Source: Cohnella sp. OV330
GTDB lineage: Bacteria > Bacillota > Bacilli > Paenibacillales > Paenibacillaceae
Assembly (NCBI RefSeq): GCF_900112065.1
Contig: NZ_FOKE01000008.1
Coordinates: forward strand, 124,001-188,000
Direction: 5' to 3'
Length of the DNA: 64,000 nucleotides
Numbering within the stretch: position 1 is the first letter of the stretch; every line of letters begins with the position of its first letter. Under the pieces are notes generated by a model that did no database searches, had not been told where the DNA came from, and saw only the letters and a list, made by a program, of their open reading frames with translations. Positions 7,357 through 21,372 of the stretch are shown in pieces. Position numbers and translations under genes: made by a program.

Positions 7357-9327
7357 TTGAGCAAGCGCTATCCCTTCGAAGTCGTGAGCGGCAAACCTTT
7401 CGCCCTGCAAGTCGGGGAATGGGTCGCGGACGTTTTTTACGATATTTTGCCCGAGGCCGGGTTCGAGGTTCGGGACGAGCAAATTTATATGGCCTACCAA
7501 GTGGAACGGGCCTATGCGGATAAAAAAACGATTTTCGCCGAGGCGGGCGTCGGCACGGGCAAAACGCTCGTTTATTTGCTGTACGCGATCTGCTATGCGC
7601 GCTATACGGGCAAGCCGGCGGTCGTCGCATGCGCGGACGAGTCTCTGATCGAGCAATTGGCGAAGCCCGAAGGGGACCTCGCGAAGCTGGCGAAACATCT
7701 GGATCTGACGGTCGACGCCAGGCTCGGCAAGTCGCAGGACCGCTACTTGTGCCTGCAAAAGCTGGACGACGCGCGGCTCGGTTATGCGGATACGGAGCTG
7801 TACAAAGATATTTACGAAAGCTTGCCGCCGTTCGTGAGCAAGACGGAGGCGCTTCAGTCCTTCCATGCGTACGGCGACCGCAAGGAATATCCGGATCTGG
7901 ACGACGTGCAGTGGGGCCGCATCGACTGGGACAGCTTTCGCGACTGCTTCGTCTGCGACAAGCGCCACCGCTGCGGGATGACGCTGTCGAGAGAACATTA
8001 CCGCAAGGCGGCGGACATCGTCATCTGCTCGCACGATTTTTATATGGAGCATATATGGACGTACGAGAGCCGCAAGCGGGAGGGCCAGCTGCCGCTCCTG
8101 CCCGAGCATAGCTCGGTCGTCTTCGACGAAGGCCACCTGCTGGAATCCGCCGCGCAAAAGGCGCTCACTTATCGGCTCAAGCATGCGGCGTTCGAGGAGC
8201 TCGTCACGCGCCTGCTTAAAAACGATATTCGCGAGTCTCTCGCCGTACAGATCGACCTGGCGATCGAACGCAGCGAGCTGCTGTTCGATGCGCTGGCGGC
8301 GCGGAGCAACAAAGTCGCGGGTTCCGACCGGATGGAGATCAAGACGGATGCGGCGTTGCTTCGGTCGGTCTCGGAGCTCGATGCCGTCCTGGAACGGATC
8401 GAGGAAAATCTCGTGTTCGAGAGCGAGCTGTTCAATCTGGACGGTTATCAGCTGCGGATCGTCGAGGAGCACTTGGAAATGATGCGGACCGCGCTCGGCC
8501 TTTTCTCAAGTCCGACGCCGCCGATCTGCTGGACGGTCGACGCCTTGACCGGACTGACTTTGGTCATCATGCCTCGCACCGTTCGAGAGGTGCTCGGAGA
8601 ACGAGTGTTCGCGAAGCCGATGCCGGTCGTCTTTTCTTCGGCGACGTTATCCTCGGGCGAATCGTTCGACTATCTCGCGCACAGTTTGGGCGTATCGCAA
8701 TATTTGTCGTTCAGCGTCGCTTCGCCATACGATTATCCTGAACGGATGAAGGTGAAGGTCCCGCAAGCGCACCCCGTTTCTATTATAGAAGACATCGATT
8801 CGTTGACGGATTGGAAGGCCGCGTCGGCGCTCGCGGCCATTCGCCGTTCCGAGGGCGGCGCTTTGTTGCTGTTTCCGTCCAAAGAAGCGCTGGCCGCGTT
8901 TAAGTCGGCATACGGACGGGCGCCGGAAAAGGACGGGCGCCGGTTCCTGTTCGAGGGCGATCGGGAGATTACGGTATTGATTTCAGAGTTTCAACGCGAT
9001 CCGAGCAGCGTGCTGTGCGCGGTCACGCTGTGGGAAGGGCTCGATGTCCCCGGACCGTCGTTATCGACCGTGATCATGTGGGCGCTGCCTTATCCGCCGA
9101 ACGATCCGGTGTTCGACGCCAAGCGCCGGGAGGCGGGCGATCCCTACCGGGAAGTGGACTTGCCGTACATGCTTCTCAGATTCAGGCAGGGGCTCGGCCG
9201 TCTCATCCGAACGCGGGAGGACAGCGGAGAGATCGTCGTTCTGGAGCCCGCGCTCGCATTCGACGAACCGCTCGCGGCGGAGCTTCGCGCAGCGCTTCCA
9301 GCCGGCGTCGACCTGACGTTCGAATAA
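7357..9327 (+). CDS. ATP-dependent DNA helicase, DinG/XPD family with Fe-S cluster
   Basis: 656 residues, superfamily 2 5'-3' helicase. Walker A is AGVGTGKT near residue 63 and the Walker B variant is DEGH near residue 260. Four cysteines (C132, C197, C200, C206) have the spacing expected for the 4Fe-4S domain of DinG/XPD enzymes. C-terminal motifs include VVFSSATLS and a final RFRQGLGRLIR (motif VI). It lacks the N-terminal exonuclease domain of Bacillus DinG and so resembles YoaA-type or E. coli DinG proteins. TTG 7357 is chosen because GGAGG (7343-7347) precedes it and the promoter excludes the upstream ATG. Likely acts on R-loops or forked DNA during repair. Confidence 0.88.
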   Translation: MSKRYPFEVVSGKPFALQVGEWVADVFYDILPEAGFEVRDEQIYMAYQVERAYADKKTIFAEAGVGTGKTLVYLLYAICYARYTGKPAVVACADESLIEQLAKPEGDLAKLAKHLDLTVDARLGKSQDRYLCLQKLDDARLGYADTELYKDIYESLPPFVSKTEALQSFHAYGDRKEYPDLDDVQWGRIDWDSFRDCFVCDKRHRCGMTLSREHYRKAADIVICSHDFYMEHIWTYESRKREGQLPLLPEHSSVVFDEGHLLESAAQKALTYRLKHAAFEELVTRLLKNDIRESLAVQIDLAIERSELLFDALAARSNKVAGSDRMEIKTDAALLRSVSELDAVLERIEENLVFESELFNLDGYQLRIVEEHLEMMRTALGLFSSPTPPICWTVDALTGLTLVIMPRTVREVLGERVFAKPMPVVFSSATLSSGESFDYLAHSLGVSQYLSFSVASPYDYPERMKVKVPQAHPVSIIEDIDSLTDWKAASALAAIRRSEGGALLLFPSKEALAAFKSAYGRAPEKDGRRFLFEGDREITVLISEFQRDPSSVLCAVTLWEGLDVPGPSLSTVIMWALPYPPNDPVFDAKRREAGDPYREVDLPYMLLRFRQGLGRLIRTREDSGEIVVLEPALAFDEPLAAELRAALPAGVDLTFE

Positions 9328-9363
9328 CCGTTTGGCAAGCCGGAAACGATAAGAAGCAACCGA

Positions 9364-9390
9364 AAGCGGCCTTTAATCAGGCTGCTTTTT
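9364..9390 (+). terminator. Rho-independent terminator after the helicase gene
   Basis: 8-bp stem 9364-9371/9380-9387 with one G-U pair, 8-nt loop, T run to 9390. Confidence 0.8.
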
Positions 9391-9515
9391 GGCTTGTTTA
9401 ACGGATGTTCATAAAAGATAACGTCAATAAAGTTATGTAAACTAAATGCGAATCGATCTCGCATAAATCGTGCATCCGCATCCTTAAAAAAGTTTTAAAG
9501 AGCCAAGGATCGAGT

Positions 9516-9541
9516 GTTTCAGACAGAAGTCGCGTGGGTAT
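9516..9541 (+). promoter_or_regulatory. Sigma-B-like promoter of the REC-HK-REC gene
   Basis: GTTTCA (9516-9521), a 14-bp spacer, then GGGTAT (9536-9541). This matches the sigma-B form GTTTAA-N12-14-GGGTAT. The same arrangement with identical spacing occurs before the PAS kinase gene (18642-18667). The assignment to sigma B is by resemblance only; no sigB gene lies in the window. Confidence 0.55.
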
Positions 9542-9617
9542 ATAACCGTGACAGCTGTGCGATGAATCCGACTTATGTTTTTGCTCGATATTCTATCGAA
9601 ATCCAAGGAGGAGCGGA

Positions 9618-11270
9618 ATGGAAGACGCCGCCCATATCTTGCTAGTCGACGATCGTCCGGAAAACCTGATGGCCATCGAAGCGATATTAGCCGGAGAGCC
9701 TTACGTTTGCGTACGGGCGTATTCGGGGATCGAGGCGCTGCGCAGTTTGCTCGAAAAGGAATTCGCCGTCATCGTCATGGATATACATATGCCCGACATG
9801 GACGGGCTGGAGACGGCAGCCATGATCAGAGCACGGGAAAAATCGCGCGTCGTACCGATTATTTTCGTTTCGCAGGACGCCCACGAAGGCCAATACGATT
9901 TCGACGGCCATGGCGGAGGCGCCATCGATTACTTGACGAGGCCGCTGGCACCTCATATTTTCAAATCGAAGATCGCCGGTTACGTCAGCATGTACGAGAC
10001 GACCAAAGCCTTGCAAAGGCAGAGCGAGCTGCTGCAGCAGCAAACGAAACAGCTCGAGCGAACGAACCATGCGCTCGTGCAGGCGAAGGAGACGGCCGAG
10101 ATCGCCCTTCGGGTCAAATCCGAGTTCCTCGCGGTCATGAGCCATGAGATCCGAACGCCGCTGAACGGCATCATCGGGATGTCGGACCTGCTGCTCTCGT
10201 CGGATCTGCCCGAAGAGTTCGCCAGCATGGTCGGCATCATACATACCAGCGGCAACGTGCTGCTGTCCGTCATCAATCATATTCTCGATTTTTCAAAGAT
10301 CGAGTCGGGTAAAATGGAGCTGGAGGAAGAGCCGTTCGACCTCAGGCTGTGCCTCCTCGAGACGATCGATTTGTTCACGGCGGCTTCGCGCGAGCGCCAT
10401 CTGGAGCTGATCGTCGTGCTCGATCCCGAGCTGCCGTCGATTTTGACCGGCGACAAAAACAGACTGAGACAAGTATTGATCAACATCGTAGGGAATGCCG
10501 TGAAATTCACCAAAAGAGGCGGCGTTTACATATTCGTCAAGCAATTGTCGGAGGAAGACGGCCGTCTGGTCGTCGAATTCACCGTGCTGGACACGGGCAT
10601 CGGCATTCCCGCGGACAAGATCGGCCAGCTTTTCCATCCGTTCGCCCAGCTCGATACGTCGATGAACCGCAAGTTCGACGGCACCGGCCTCGGGCTCTCG
10701 ATCAGCAAATCGCTCGTGGAGTTGATGGGCGGCGCGATCCGAATCGAGGATACGAAGGAGCCGGGCGCGATGTTTGTATTCACGGTGAAGGCGGGACGGG
10801 TGCCCGGGGACGCGTCGGACCCGATGCGACCCGAAGCGCTGGCCGTATTGCCCGAGCGGCAGGACGGGGATGCGAAACGGCTGCCGGAAGGATTGCGCGT
10901 GCTCATCGGCGAGCCTTGTCCGATCTACCGCGCCTTACTAGTACATATGCTGGACATGCTCGGTATCGGCGCGTCGGTCGTCACGGATGCGGAAGCGATG
11001 CGACAGGCGCTGCTCGGCGATGTCTTCGATCTCGTATTCGTCGACGAGGGGCTGGTGGCGACGGCCGTATCGCCGGGCGGCGCGGATCGGAAAGGGCGAA
11101 CGAAATTCGAACCGAGAGAGCCTCCATACGTCGTCGCCTTGTGCTCCAGGCAGGAAGAAGCAGTGGATCGCGCAAGCAAGGCACCGGCAGCCGCCAATAT
11201 CGATGACTATATACAAAAACCGATTTCCCTTGAGCGACTAAAACGCTTGATCGGCAACCTTTCAAATTAG
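9618..11270 (+). CDS. Cytosolic hybrid sensor kinase, REC-HisKA-HATPase-degenerate REC
   Basis: 550 residues, no membrane segment. An N-terminal receiver (~5-125) has acceptor D55 (VMDIHMPDMDG), but the conserved Lys is replaced by Arg (R108, YLTRP). A coiled coil (~130-165) leads to HisKA with H176 (MSHEIRTPLNGIIGMSD). The HATPase domain (~280-395) has NIVGNAVKF, DTGIGIP and GTGLGLS. A C-terminal receiver-like domain (~425-548) lacks the N-terminal acidic pair but keeps FVDEG and DDYIQKPIS. The layout suggests a kinase controlled by an upstream phosphorelay. AAGGAGG precedes ATG 9618. The poly-HAMP kinase gene starts 38 nt after its stop. Confidence 0.88.
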   Translation: MEDAAHILLVDDRPENLMAIEAILAGEPYVCVRAYSGIEALRSLLEKEFAVIVMDIHMPDMDGLETAAMIRAREKSRVVPIIFVSQDAHEGQYDFDGHGGGAIDYLTRPLAPHIFKSKIAGYVSMYETTKALQRQSELLQQQTKQLERTNHALVQAKETAEIALRVKSEFLAVMSHEIRTPLNGIIGMSDLLLSSDLPEEFASMVGIIHTSGNVLLSVINHILDFSKIESGKMELEEEPFDLRLCLLETIDLFTAASRERHLELIVVLDPELPSILTGDKNRLRQVLINIVGNAVKFTKRGGVYIFVKQLSEEDGRLVVEFTVLDTGIGIPADKIGQLFHPFAQLDTSMNRKFDGTGLGLSISKSLVELMGGAIRIEDTKEPGAMFVFTVKAGRVPGDASDPMRPEALAVLPERQDGDAKRLPEGLRVLIGEPCPIYRALLVHMLDMLGIGASVVTDAEAMRQALLGDVFDLVFVDEGLVATAVSPGGADRKGRTKFEPREPPYVVALCSRQEEAVDRASKAPAAANIDDYIQKPISLERLKRLIGNLSN

Positions 11271-11308
11271 AAAAGTTATTACTTATGCTTCATGGGGGAT
11301 GAGGATAC

Positions 11309-17026
<5,718 letters not shown>

Positions 17027-17400
17027 GCCGTATGACGGTCTGTGCATTTTATTGAACGGGACTTACGCTTTTATAGAAGCAGGAACGCCTCCCGAATCAT
17101 CGGACCGATGAAGGGTGGCGTTCCTGTTTTTTTTGCGTTTTGAAGCCGGTGGCGTGGCAGGCGCCGGCCGGCGAATGCGCAGCAGCAGACGACACGGCCC
17201 GCCAGCGGGACCGGATACTTGCAGGAATCCGTTGAATGACAACGCATGGAAAGGGAGAAGACGCGTTTTCGCACGCTTCGTCGACAAAGGAAATCTAAAT
17301 ATTCGTTGACGAATTGACATGTTTTTCAGGGGGCCGTCTGTACAATCTATCCTATATTCACGATTCGCTCGTCCTTCATCAAAAGAAGAGAGGTGCAGTT
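17027..17400. other. Intergenic region before the cell-wall hydrolase gene
   Basis: Starts with the poly-HAMP gene terminator (17080-17134). The middle is GC-rich without ORF or repeat structure. Near the end, TTGACA (17314-17319) and TACAAT (17341-17346) are present, but 21 bp apart, too far for a normal sigma-A promoter, so I do not call one. Confidence 0.5.
17080..17134 (+). terminator. Rho-independent terminator of the kinase operon
   Basis: 10-bp perfect stem 17080-17089/17117-17126, 27-nt loop, eight T at 17127-17134. Confidence 0.85.
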
Positions 17401-18570
17401 ATGCGTGGAGATAAGAAGCGGTTCCCCCTTGTCGTATTGATCGTCGCGACGTTATTTGCAACGCTTGGCCTGACCTCGCTCGCAGCCTTGCAGGATCGCG
17501 CTCCGCTCGCCGTCGCCGCCCCGATCACGCAGCCGTCCCCCCTCGCGTCCGAGGCGCAGCGCGTGATGACAGACCCGCCGAAATCGGAAACTTCGCCTAT
17601 CCTACCGCTCCCGGCCACGATAAATATGTCATACCTGGACGGCCCTTCCTCCGCCAATCCCAATGAACTGCCCGAAGATAACCGAAAAAAACCGCTTAAA
17701 TTCACGCTCGACGAGGAGCTCGGGACGCTCAATGCCGGGACGATCGCCGACTACGACGAAAAAAACGGTTCGGATGCGCCGAAGACGACCCCGCGCTCGC
17801 CGTCCGTTTCGATATACGAAGTTACCGCTTATTATTTAAACGTGCGGGCCAATCCGTACAATGGTTCCAAGGTGCTGCGCGTCGTAGAGCGGGGCACGCG
17901 TCTTGAGGTTGCGGCGGTCACGGAGAAAGGCTGGCTTCGCCTGAACGAGGGCGGCTACGTTCACGGCGGATACGCATCGTTGATCGATCCTGACGAGCCG
18001 GTCGGTCGTGCCCCTGGCGACACCCCTCCGGTTCGGCAGGCGGAGCCTGCGAATACAGTGACGGAGAAGCTGGTTGAACCGAAGGAAGCTGTCGCGGCGG
18101 ATCCGGACAACGCGAAGCAAGACCTTTCTGATCCGTCAAGCCCGACCAATCGGGTTCGATCGGACTCCGGATTGACCGAGGAACATATCGCCAAGCTGTT
18201 CAAGGGGACGGCGCTCGCCGGACACGGCATCGAGGACGTCGTCCTGGAGATCGAAGACGAGTACGGCATCAACGCCTTGTTCACGATCGCGGTCATGAAG
18301 CTCGAGAGCGGCAACGGCAAGAGCAAGCTCTCCCGCACCAAGAACAATTTGTTCGGGTTGAACGCGACATCGGGAGACCCGAACAATAAAGCGTTCAGCT
18401 TCAAGACCAAAGCGGATTCGGTGCGCAAGTTCGGACAGCTGCTGGCGGATAAATACGTGGACAAAGGGTTGACGACCATCGACAAGGTCGCCGCCAAATA
18501 CTGTCCGGCGAGCTCAAGCTGGGCCGGGAAAGTCAGGGGAATCATGAAAAGCGATTACCGTAAACTGTAA
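17401..18570 (+). CDS. Membrane-anchored SH3b / glucosaminidase (GH73-type) cell-wall hydrolase
   Basis: 389 residues. A basic N-terminus and hydrophobic stretch (FPLVVLIVATLFATLGLTSLAAL) form a signal peptide or anchor. A Pro/Ser-rich linker runs to ~residue 135. A bacterial SH3 domain (~138-205: YYLNVRANPYNGSKVLRVVERGTRLEV) should bind peptidoglycan. A C-terminal glucosaminidase domain (~255-389) has the likely catalytic Glu in MKLESGNGKS and the NNLFGLNA motif typical of GH73/LytG-like enzymes that cut the GlcNAc-MurNAc backbone. ATG 17401 follows GAGAGGTG; an in-frame upstream extension lacks an SD. Single gene with its own terminator. Confidence 0.85.
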   Translation: MRGDKKRFPLVVLIVATLFATLGLTSLAALQDRAPLAVAAPITQPSPLASEAQRVMTDPPKSETSPILPLPATINMSYLDGPSSANPNELPEDNRKKPLKFTLDEELGTLNAGTIADYDEKNGSDAPKTTPRSPSVSIYEVTAYYLNVRANPYNGSKVLRVVERGTRLEVAAVTEKGWLRLNEGGYVHGGYASLIDPDEPVGRAPGDTPPVRQAEPANTVTEKLVEPKEAVAADPDNAKQDLSDPSSPTNRVRSDSGLTEEHIAKLFKGTALAGHGIEDVVLEIEDEYGINALFTIAVMKLESGNGKSKLSRTKNNLFGLNATSGDPNNKAFSFKTKADSVRKFGQLLADKYVDKGLTTIDKVAAKYCPASSSWAGKVRGIMKSDYRKL

Positions 18571-18598
18571 ACATGCGTTATACTTGCATTAGCATGAG

Positions 18599-18625
18599 GA
18601 CTGTCGATTATTCGACAGTCTTTTT
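18599..18625 (+). terminator. Rho-independent terminator after the cell-wall hydrolase
   Basis: 9-bp perfect stem 18599-18607/18612-18620, TTAT loop, five T at 18621-18625. Confidence 0.9.
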
Positions 18626-18641
18626 CGTTTTTCTTCAAGAT

Positions 18642-18667
18642 GTTTGAAAATGGCTCGTTAGGGGTAT
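18642..18667 (+). promoter_or_regulatory. Sigma-B-like promoter of the PAS hybrid kinase gene
   Basis: GTTTGA (18642-18647), a 14-bp spacer, then GGGTAT (18662-18667), 56 bp before the ATG. Same hexamers and spacer length as at 9516-9541. Confidence 0.55.
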
Positions 18668-18723
18668 AGACAGTCCGTGTAGACTTGAAACAGATCGGCG
18701 GACATGCGAAAGGGGTAAACGCG

Positions 18724-21345
18724 ATGTCAGGCTTGCCGCAGTCCTTGCTCGGCACGGGGGAACACTGGTTTAAATTATCGCGTCACGGCATCGGGATCGC
18801 GGATGCCGCCGGCAGGTGGGTCGCGGTAAACGAAGCGCTGGTTAGCATGCTGGGATACGCCGAATCCGCGCTAGTCGGCCGCTCGGTCGAAGCGCTCTTC
18901 GATTCGGCCGTACGGGAGGGAGACGACCGTAGGGAGGCGCAGGATTTGGATAAGGGCGCCAAGGGCAGCGTAACGCTTATCGAAAGCGGCGGCAAGCCGG
19001 TGAGGTTCGACGCGACGGCATCGAAGTTCGTACCGGACGGCGGAGGGCACCCGCATACGTTATGGCAATTTTACGAGACGGAAGACAGAAAGCGTACCGA
19101 AGAAGAACTGGAGACGCTTCGGGAACGACAGCGTATCATCGGAGAAAATATCGTCGATCTCTATTACATATGTGACCTTGAAGGCCGAATCGTCGAAGCG
19201 GCGCCGAATGCATACGTGCTGTTAGGCTATCGGCAGGGCGAACTCGTCGGATTGCACGAGCGCATGCTTTTCGACGAGCAGGACCTGAAGCGCTACGAGA
19301 TCCAAAGCCTCCAGACGTACGCGCTGAAGGAATATCGGCTCAAACGCAAGGACGGTAAAACGCTTTGGTTCGAAGCCGGCGTGAAGCGGATTCAAGATAA
19401 AGCCGGAAAGCCGTTCAAGCTGTTCGTCGGCCGCGAGGTCACCGAACGCAAAAAGCACGAGAGCATGTCCGCGGAGGCCGAACGAATCGCGGCGATCGGC
19501 AGCTGGGAATGGGAGGCGGAGAGCGGACGTTTCTCGCACTCGTCGAATTTGGCCCGCATTTACGAGAATGCCGGCGAGCGCGCGGCGGGCGACGAGCTGA
19601 CCCTGCTAGGCTTGGTCGCCGCAGAGGATCGCGAAGCTTTTGCCGAGCTTGCTAACGAAGCCGCGAACGGCGGCGAACTCAGCTTTGAAACGCGCCTGCT
19701 CATGCAGGACGCTTCGATTAAGCACGTTCATATTCGCGGGACGGCCGTCTATTCGGATCAAGGAGAGGCATTAGGCCTCGTCGGCACCGTGCAGGATATC
19801 ACCGACCGCAAGCTCGTGGAGCTTAAGCTGCAGGAAAGCGTCGAACGCTATACGTCGCTCAAGAAGTATAACCACGATGCCGTCGTGTCCATCGATTTGG
19901 AGGGGCGCGTCATTAACGCCAACCAGGTCGCCCAAGAGCTGACCGGGTATATGGTGAGCGAGATGATCGGTTATCCGATCGCCACGTTCACGGGCTGGAG
20001 GCGATTCGTCCCGCATCGCGGCAACGTGGACGCTTCCGAAGCGGAGATTCGCCAGAACGACAAAATCACGCATAAAGACGGCACCACGCGCGAAGTGCTG
20101 ACGACTTTGGCGCCCATCATTATTCACGGCGAAATCGTCGGCTACTATTTGATCATCAAGGATATCACCGAGCAGAAAAAGCTGCTCATCGAAAAAGAAA
20201 GCGCCGAGTCGACGAACAAAGCGAAAAGCGAGTTTCTCGCGATGATGAGCCATGAGATCCGTACGCCGATGAACGGCATCATCGGCATGACGGACCTGCT
20301 GCTCGACGGCGACAACTTGACCGAGACGCAGCGGAGCTATCTGAACGTCGTCCGCAAGAGCGGAGAGACGCTGCTGGCCATCATCGGCGAGATCCTGGAT
20401 TTTTCCAAGATCGACTCGGGGAAAACGGAGCTCACGATGGAAACGTTCGACATACGCGCCTGCGTCTTTGAATCGGTCGACGTCGTCTCGGCCAAGGCGA
20501 GAGACAAGGGCCTCCAGACCGAAGTGTCGGTCGATCCCGGCGTACCGAAGCTTGCCGTCGGCGACGAGAGCCGATTGAAGCAAGTATTGATGAACCTCCT
20601 CAGCAACGCGGTCAAATTCACGACGTCCGGCGGCGTGTACGTGACGGTCGTCCGGAGTGAAGCCGAGCGGGGCAAGATCGGGCTCAAGTTCACGGTGAAG
20701 GATACGGGGATCGGCATTCCGAAGGATAAGGCGTTCAAGCTTTTTCAGCCGTTCTACCAAATCGACAACCAGTTCACGAAAGAGACGGAAGGAACGGGCC
20801 TGGGCCTCGCGATCAGCAAAAAGCTGGCCGTTCTAATGGGCGGCGACATCTGGCTCGAACAGAGCGTGGAGCAGGGCGCGGCGTTTTCGTTTACGGTCGT
20901 GCTCGACCCTGCCGATACGTCCGGCGACTCGGCGGTCCAGCCGGCGAGCACGGCGCAGGATTTTGACGTCGCACGCCCGCTGCGGATTCTAGTCGCAGAG
21001 GACAACAAGATCAATCAGCTCGTCATGCTTAAAATTTTGGAGAAGCTGGGTCATCGCGTCCTAATTGCCGCGCATGGCATCGAAGCGGTCGAAGCGGCGA
21101 CGCGCGATACGTTCGACCTGATCTTCATGGACGTGCAAATGCCCGGCGTCGACGGCATCGAAGCGACGCGGATGATCCGAGAACGCCTTCCCGCGGAGAC
21201 GTGCCCGGTTATCGTTGCGGTGACGGCGAACGCTCTTAAAGGGGACCGGGAGCGGTTCATGGCCGCGGGCATGGACGAGTATATGAGCAAGCCGATCTAT
21301 ACGAGTCTCGTCAAGGAAATGATCGGCAGATTTTTCGGACGATGA
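18724..21345 (+). CDS. Cytosolic PAS4-HisKA-HATPase-REC hybrid sensor kinase
   Basis: 873 residues. Four PAS/PAC modules (~12-125, 132-245, 255-370, 375-495) are recognisable by LGY..ELVG and GTVQDITDRK / KDITEQKK blocks. HisKA has H510 (MMSHEIRTPMNGIIGMTDLLL). The HATPase has LLSNAVKF, DTGIGIP and GTGLGLA. A C-terminal receiver (~757-873) has acceptor D803 (LIFMDVQMPG) and a conserved SKP. No membrane segment, so signals are probably small ligands, redox state or protein contacts sensed by PAS domains. ATG 18724 is preceded by AAAGGGG; an upstream in-frame ATG (18685) has no SD. The Lhr helicase gene starts 27 nt after the stop. Confidence 0.9.
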   Translation: MSGLPQSLLGTGEHWFKLSRHGIGIADAAGRWVAVNEALVSMLGYAESALVGRSVEALFDSAVREGDDRREAQDLDKGAKGSVTLIESGGKPVRFDATASKFVPDGGGHPHTLWQFYETEDRKRTEEELETLRERQRIIGENIVDLYYICDLEGRIVEAAPNAYVLLGYRQGELVGLHERMLFDEQDLKRYEIQSLQTYALKEYRLKRKDGKTLWFEAGVKRIQDKAGKPFKLFVGREVTERKKHESMSAEAERIAAIGSWEWEAESGRFSHSSNLARIYENAGERAAGDELTLLGLVAAEDREAFAELANEAANGGELSFETRLLMQDASIKHVHIRGTAVYSDQGEALGLVGTVQDITDRKLVELKLQESVERYTSLKKYNHDAVVSIDLEGRVINANQVAQELTGYMVSEMIGYPIATFTGWRRFVPHRGNVDASEAEIRQNDKITHKDGTTREVLTTLAPIIIHGEIVGYYLIIKDITEQKKLLIEKESAESTNKAKSEFLAMMSHEIRTPMNGIIGMTDLLLDGDNLTETQRSYLNVVRKSGETLLAIIGEILDFSKIDSGKTELTMETFDIRACVFESVDVVSAKARDKGLQTEVSVDPGVPKLAVGDESRLKQVLMNLLSNAVKFTTSGGVYVTVVRSEAERGKIGLKFTVKDTGIGIPKDKAFKLFQPFYQIDNQFTKETEGTGLGLAISKKLAVLMGGDIWLEQSVEQGAAFSFTVVLDPADTSGDSAVQPASTAQDFDVARPLRILVAEDNKINQLVMLKILEKLGHRVLIAAHGIEAVEAATRDTFDLIFMDVQMPGVDGIEATRMIRERLPAETCPVIVAVTANALKGDRERFMAAGMDEYMSKPIYTSLVKEMIGRFFGR

Positions 21346-21372
21346 TCATGAACCAAGAAAGAAGCGATTGCG

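Noticed and set aside
7210..8472. 420-codon antisense frame over the DinG-like helicase
   Set aside because: No SD and no recognisable protein features. The plus-strand frame has Walker, Fe-S and helicase motifs.
17314..17346. TTGACA and TACAAT as a promoter for the cell-wall hydrolase
   Set aside because: The gap is 21 bp, outside the normal 16-18 bp range.
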